A stretch of 64,000 nt of DNA from Saprospiraceae bacterium (GTDB taxonomy: Bacteria; Bacteroidota; Bacteroidia; Chitinophagales; Saprospiraceae): contig JAWKLJ010000002.1 in NCBI GenBank assembly GCA_041392805.1, positions 186,001-250,000 of the forward strand, read 5' to 3'. Under the pieces are notes generated by a model. That model was not told the DNA's origin. It did not search any database and saw only the letters and a program-made list of their open reading frames with translations. How positions within the stretch are numbered: position 1 is the first letter of the stretch; each line of letters begins with the position of its first letter. Below are positions 60,870-64,000 of the stretch, piece by piece. The position numbers and the translations under genes were made by a program.

Positions 60870-62534
60870 ATGTCGAAACGTTTTTACCTCATTTTACTAT
60901 CAGCTATCCCTGCCTTTTTTTTATCATGCCAACAAAAGGATGAAGAAATACTAGCGGAAGCAGCCCAGTGGTCTACTTTTGAAATTAATTTGATTGCTGA
61001 TTCCAGTTATCAGAATCCTTACACGGAAATTGACCTTTGGGCTATTTTCACCAATGAGTCAGGACAGGAAATGAAACGCCCTGCTTTTTGGGATGGGGAT
61101 CAACATTGGAAAATTCGTTTTGCGCCGCCAGATTCGGCTAGCACCTGGCATTGGGAAACCTTTTGTTCTGTCAAAGAAGACCAAGGTTTGCACGGGCAGA
61201 AAGGCAAATTCCAATCGACGGCTAATAGCGGAAAAAATAAGCTATTGCAACATGGCTTACTTGGCATGTCAGCAGGGAAAAGGAATGTCGTTCATAAAGA
61301 TGGGACGCCCTTCCTGCTCATTGCCGATACCCCCTGGTCTATTCCTTTCCGGGCCACCGTTGAGCAGGTGGTCACCTATGCCAAGGATCGACAAAAAAAA
61401 GGCTTTAATGCTGCCTTGCTAATGAGCGTACAACCCGATATGCAGGCGGAAGGGCCGGCCGCCAGAAATGAGCCCCTCGGATTTATGCGCGGGTTCTCCG
61501 ATCTCTCGGAGGGGCATATTACGCAAATGGATCCTGCCTACTTTCAGTATTTGGATAGATTAGTCGGTATATTAATAGAACATGAAATTGTGCCGGTTTT
61601 CCAGCCAATTTTCCACGGTTTTGGCTGGAAGGGGCTGAATGTTTTGGGCAACACCATTGTACCGGAGGAATATGTGCGTTACACAAAATATTTATTGGCG
61701 CGTTATGGCAGCCAACCCGCTTTTTGGTTGATTGCCGGGGATAATGGCGGCCGGGACCCCGGGGTGAAAGAAAGTGGCGAGATGTTAGAGGAATGGGATT
61801 GTTATCAGCAGCCAACAGGTTTGCATTACAACCCTTCTGACGATTACACTGCTGAGTGGGCGGTCAATAATCCGCTGAAACATGCCATGCATTTCAATAA
61901 AAGCTTCCAGGAAGCTCCTTGGCTGGACTTTCAATGGGCACAGACAGGCCATAGTGGTGAACACCTCTATCATAAAGTGGAACGGATGTACGAAAACAAG
62001 CCAACGAAGGCCGCTGCCAACGGGGAACCAACCTATGAAGGAATGAATGATGGCAAAAATGGATTAGGATGGTGGCAAGGAGAGGAAGCCTGGATGCAGT
62101 TGATGTCGGGCGGAACCATGGGCGTCGTCTATGGTGCGGCGGCGCTTTGGCAATGGAAGGTCACCCCTGACGAGGAAGGCTGGACGGCCTGGGCGAGCCA
62201 GGATAAATCCTGGGACCAGGCGCTCCTGATGGAGGGTTCCAGTTATGTCGGTCTAGTCGGTCGACCTTTCGAGGGAGCCGCTTTCGCCGATATGGAGAAA
62301 CGCCCCGATCTGGTGGTGGGTGAACAGCCGCTGTTGGCTAAAGAAGGGGAATTTTATATTTCTTATTTGAATAAGGGAGGAAGTATTGCGCTCAAATCGG
62401 TGCCAGCGGAATTGGATTTTCAGTGGTATAATCCGAAGACGGGCGAATTCACGAAGCCTAGAAGGGTAGGGGAGATGGCTGTTTTTGAAGCGCCTGGGGA
62501 GGAGCCCTGGGTATTGGTTGTCAGGGCTGATTGA
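60870..62534 (+). CDS. DUF4038/GH140-like glycosidase lipoprotein
   Basis: A 554-residue lipoprotein (Cys20, FFLSC). An N-terminal DUF5060 beta sandwich (about 35-120, YTEIDLWAIFTNESGQ and WKIRFAPPDSASTWHWE) is followed by a DUF4038-type TIM barrel (135-470) with LIADTPWSIPFRATVEQV, WLIAGDNGG and NGEPTYEGMN. The Glu in the last motif sits where the GH140 apiosidase family has a catalytic residue. The C-terminus (475-554, FYISYLNKGGSIALKSV, DFQWYNPKTGEF) matches the collagen-binding-like beta domain often attached. The sugar substrate is unknown. The next gene is a nucleoside hydrolase 70 bp downstream. Confidence 0.85.
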   Translation: MSKRFYLILLSAIPAFFLSCQQKDEEILAEAAQWSTFEINLIADSSYQNPYTEIDLWAIFTNESGQEMKRPAFWDGDQHWKIRFAPPDSASTWHWETFCSVKEDQGLHGQKGKFQSTANSGKNKLLQHGLLGMSAGKRNVVHKDGTPFLLIADTPWSIPFRATVEQVVTYAKDRQKKGFNAALLMSVQPDMQAEGPAARNEPLGFMRGFSDLSEGHITQMDPAYFQYLDRLVGILIEHEIVPVFQPIFHGFGWKGLNVLGNTIVPEEYVRYTKYLLARYGSQPAFWLIAGDNGGRDPGVKESGEMLEEWDCYQQPTGLHYNPSDDYTAEWAVNNPLKHAMHFNKSFQEAPWLDFQWAQTGHSGEHLYHKVERMYENKPTKAAANGEPTYEGMNDGKNGLGWWQGEEAWMQLMSGGTMGVVYGAAALWQWKVTPDEEGWTAWASQDKSWDQALLMEGSSYVGLVGRPFEGAAFADMEKRPDLVVGEQPLLAKEGEFYISYLNKGGSIALKSVPAELDFQWYNPKTGEFTKPRRVGEMAVFEAPGEEPWVLVVRAD

Positions 62535-62604
62535 TGTCGGTGAAAAGACCGACATCCGCTTGGTTTTTTCTGTTACATTTAACTTTTACCAGCTATTAAT
62601 ACAT

Positions 62605-63630
62605 ATGAAAAACAGCTTCTTTTTTTGTTTTGGCCTTTTTTGTTTAACACTAATGGCTTGTCAGGGCGAGGCACCTAAGCAAGTGGAAGCCACTTGGCCG
62701 AGTACACCACTGATCCCCGTCATTTTTGATACGGATGCCAATAACGAGTTGGATGATCAGCATGCGATGGCCTATTTGTTATTCAATGGCGGAACCTTTG
62801 ATGTAAAAGGGATAACCGTCAATGCTACCAAAAGTGGCGGAAATATCGAAGAGCAGTATGCCGAGGCGGAGCGGGTGTTGCAACTTTGTAACCTAAAAGG
62901 TGCACTGCCCATTTTAGCAGGCGCAAATGCGGATTTTAATACGATTCTTCCTACCATAGCAACAGAAGGTTACGATGGGGCCGCAGCGGTAGAATTTATC
63001 ATTGCCGAGGCCAATAAGATGGTAGATGAAAAACTTGTCCTCATTGCTGTCGGTAAATTGACCAACCTCGCCTTGGCCTTGGCCAAAGCCCCAGCGATAG
63101 CTGAAAAAGTCCGCATCGTTTGGCTAGGCTCCAATTATCCGGAACCTGGGGAATACAATCAGGAAAATGATACCGCCTCTATGAGCTATATTTTAGCACA
63201 AAATGTCCCTTTTGAGATGGTAACAGTGCGTTATGGGAAACCCTCAGGCACAGATGCCGTACAAGTAACGAAGGAAGAGGTGAACATTCGCATGCCAGGC
63301 AAAGGCCCCAAGATTAGCGAGCCCATCACTGGGCGCCATGGCGGGCAATTTGATAACTTTGGTGATTATGCCATCAACTTGTTTGAGCATATCGAATATT
63401 ATGTTGATCCGCCTGCTCGGGCCCTTTATGATATGGCCGCTGTTGCCATCGTGAAAAATGCGGCATGGGCCAAATCAACAAGTATTTCTTGTCCGAAATT
63501 AGTGGACAATAAATGGATGGAGCAGCCTGGTAACCCACGAGAAATTATCATTTGGGAGGATTTCGATAAGGAAAAGATCATTGCTGATTTTTATCAGCAC
63601 CTCGATAATTATGTGCTGGTGGGTAAATAA
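62605..63630 (+). CDS. Inosine-uridine-type nucleoside hydrolase lipoprotein
   Basis: A 341-residue lipoprotein. The start MKNSFFFCF (62605) is chosen because it gives a lipobox MAC (Cys19); 40 residues of upstream frame overlap the glycosidase gene. The calcium-binding N-terminus reads VIFDTDANNELDDQHAM (D42, D44, D50, D51), a variant of the canonical DTDPGxDDA. LVLIAVGKLTNLALAL and the late DPPARALYDMAAVAIV support the fold. The family splits ribonucleosides into base and ribose. An envelope location suggests use of external nucleosides or ADP-ribose-like compounds. A terminator follows 20 bp after the stop. Confidence 0.88.
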   Translation: MKNSFFFCFGLFCLTLMACQGEAPKQVEATWPSTPLIPVIFDTDANNELDDQHAMAYLLFNGGTFDVKGITVNATKSGGNIEEQYAEAERVLQLCNLKGALPILAGANADFNTILPTIATEGYDGAAAVEFIIAEANKMVDEKLVLIAVGKLTNLALALAKAPAIAEKVRIVWLGSNYPEPGEYNQENDTASMSYILAQNVPFEMVTVRYGKPSGTDAVQVTKEEVNIRMPGKGPKISEPITGRHGGQFDNFGDYAINLFEHIEYYVDPPARALYDMAAVAIVKNAAWAKSTSISCPKLVDNKWMEQPGNPREIIIWEDFDKEKIIADFYQHLDNYVLVGK

Positions 63631-64000
63631 ATTGACTGTTTGTTTTGATAATCGTGTTTTCTGAGGCAAACGATTTCTTTTTTTGCAAGGCTTTTTGAGT
63701 CAGGAAATTTGATTTTTTAAATTAAAAATAAACATATTTGTATTTTTTTATTTAATGGGCTTTTGTAAATTTGCAGATAGTATTTAAAACCCATACCTTT
63801 AGGTTTTCCATTCAATATTGGTACTCTGGCTATTTTTGTAGGTAAGAATGTTCAGAGAAAGCCAACATTTTCTCTCAGGTCAACACATCAAAGCTTAATA
63901 CACTATCTATTGGAGATTTCATAGCCATTAGGCCTCAACATTTTGATCAACACTACACGCTGAACTATAGAAGTTAATCTTTTAGGTATTGCTTTACTAA
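63631..64000. other. Intergenic region at the right edge, no gene seen
   Basis: It holds the nucleoside-hydrolase terminator and, further on, TAAATTTGC (63766-63774) with a TTTG 25 bp upstream (63737-63740), a plausible plus-strand promoter for a gene beyond the window. The rest is AT-rich without a supported ORF. Confidence 0.5.
63650..63684 (+). terminator. Intrinsic terminator after the nucleoside hydrolase
   Basis: AATCGT (63650-63655) pairs with ACGATT (63670-63675), with two further A-T pairs inside after a bulge, followed by TCTTTTTTT. Confidence 0.6.

Noticed and set aside
1..64000. tRNA or rRNA genes, complete insertion sequences, prophage
   Set aside because: No cloverleaf, rRNA conserved segment, intact transposase or phage structural gene was seen on either strand.

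Overview
The window comes from a Bacteroidota chromosome, most likely a marine or wastewater member of the Saprospiria (Lewinella/Haliscomenobacter-like). The support is: secreted proteins with C-terminal type IX secretion (T9SS) sorting domains of type A (30186-29101, 45102-43627, 46491-45358) and type B/gliding-motility type (38027-35745); a bacillithiol biosynthesis deacetylase; many Sec or lipoprotein signals of the Bacteroidota style; few Shine-Dalgarno sites; and several promoters resembling the Bacteroidota TTTG / TAnnTTTG consensus. The family-level placement is inference.

Layout. 0-8 kb: a metallo-beta-lactamase-fold hydrolase cut by the window edge, a RimK-like ATP-grasp ligase, a UMF1-type MFS transporter, a small membrane protein coupled to a thiol glutathione peroxidase, BshB1, an amidohydrolase, a DUF4240 protein and an OmpA-domain protein. 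8-13.6 kb: a 4-copy intergenic repeat, an NHL-Kelch double propeller, an SDR protein, a Rof/YaeO-like small protein and a beta-helix lipoprotein. 13.8-18.5 kb: a membrane glycosyltransferase cluster (two GT2, one GT87-like, one membrane protein). 18.5-24.4 kb: GMC oxidoreductase, a PIN-domain toxin-antitoxin pair, a histone-deacetylase-like hydrolase, lysS and a lipoprotein. 24.4-31.8 kb: secreted/outer-membrane proteins of lineage-restricted type and an SRPBCC protein. 32.3-43.5 kb: MATE pump, pyrophosphatase, BASS-type transporter, a large adhesin-like T9SS protein, a 990-bp noncoding interval with a candidate structured RNA, an EF-G paralogue, a class IV aminotransferase and an HD-PycTM protein. 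43.6-49 kb: T9SS beta-rich protein, endonuclease I, a five-copy 102-bp tandem array and an aldo/keto reductase. 49-53.7 kb: an unrecognised 953-aa protein facing a TIR-like gene, a small ORF and an Rpn-type nuclease relic. 54-64 kb: zinc-ribbon membrane protein, methyltransferase, TauD-like dioxygenase, a MacAB-like tripartite exporter operon, serine hydrolase, DUF4038 glycosidase and nucleoside hydrolase.

Most genes are housekeeping or envelope functions. The most unusual material is noncoding: (i) a promoter-headed, hairpin-rich interval at 38.4-38.9 kb with a repeated 12-20 bp motif that recurs at 26.2 kb; (ii) a composite repeat family (CAATNN hexamer tract, GGGGC-TT-GCCCC palindrome, then a C-rich tract that reads GGAGGTAGTGGAGG on the other strand) found between two convergent gene pairs, its G-rich half also beside the EF-G stop; (iii) a dispersed palindrome AATCCCATCGGGATT, five copies in the 102-bp array and one at 32.1 kb. 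The main protein-level candidates for defence or stress biology are the HD-PycTM protein without a cyclase and the TIR-like/953-aa locus.
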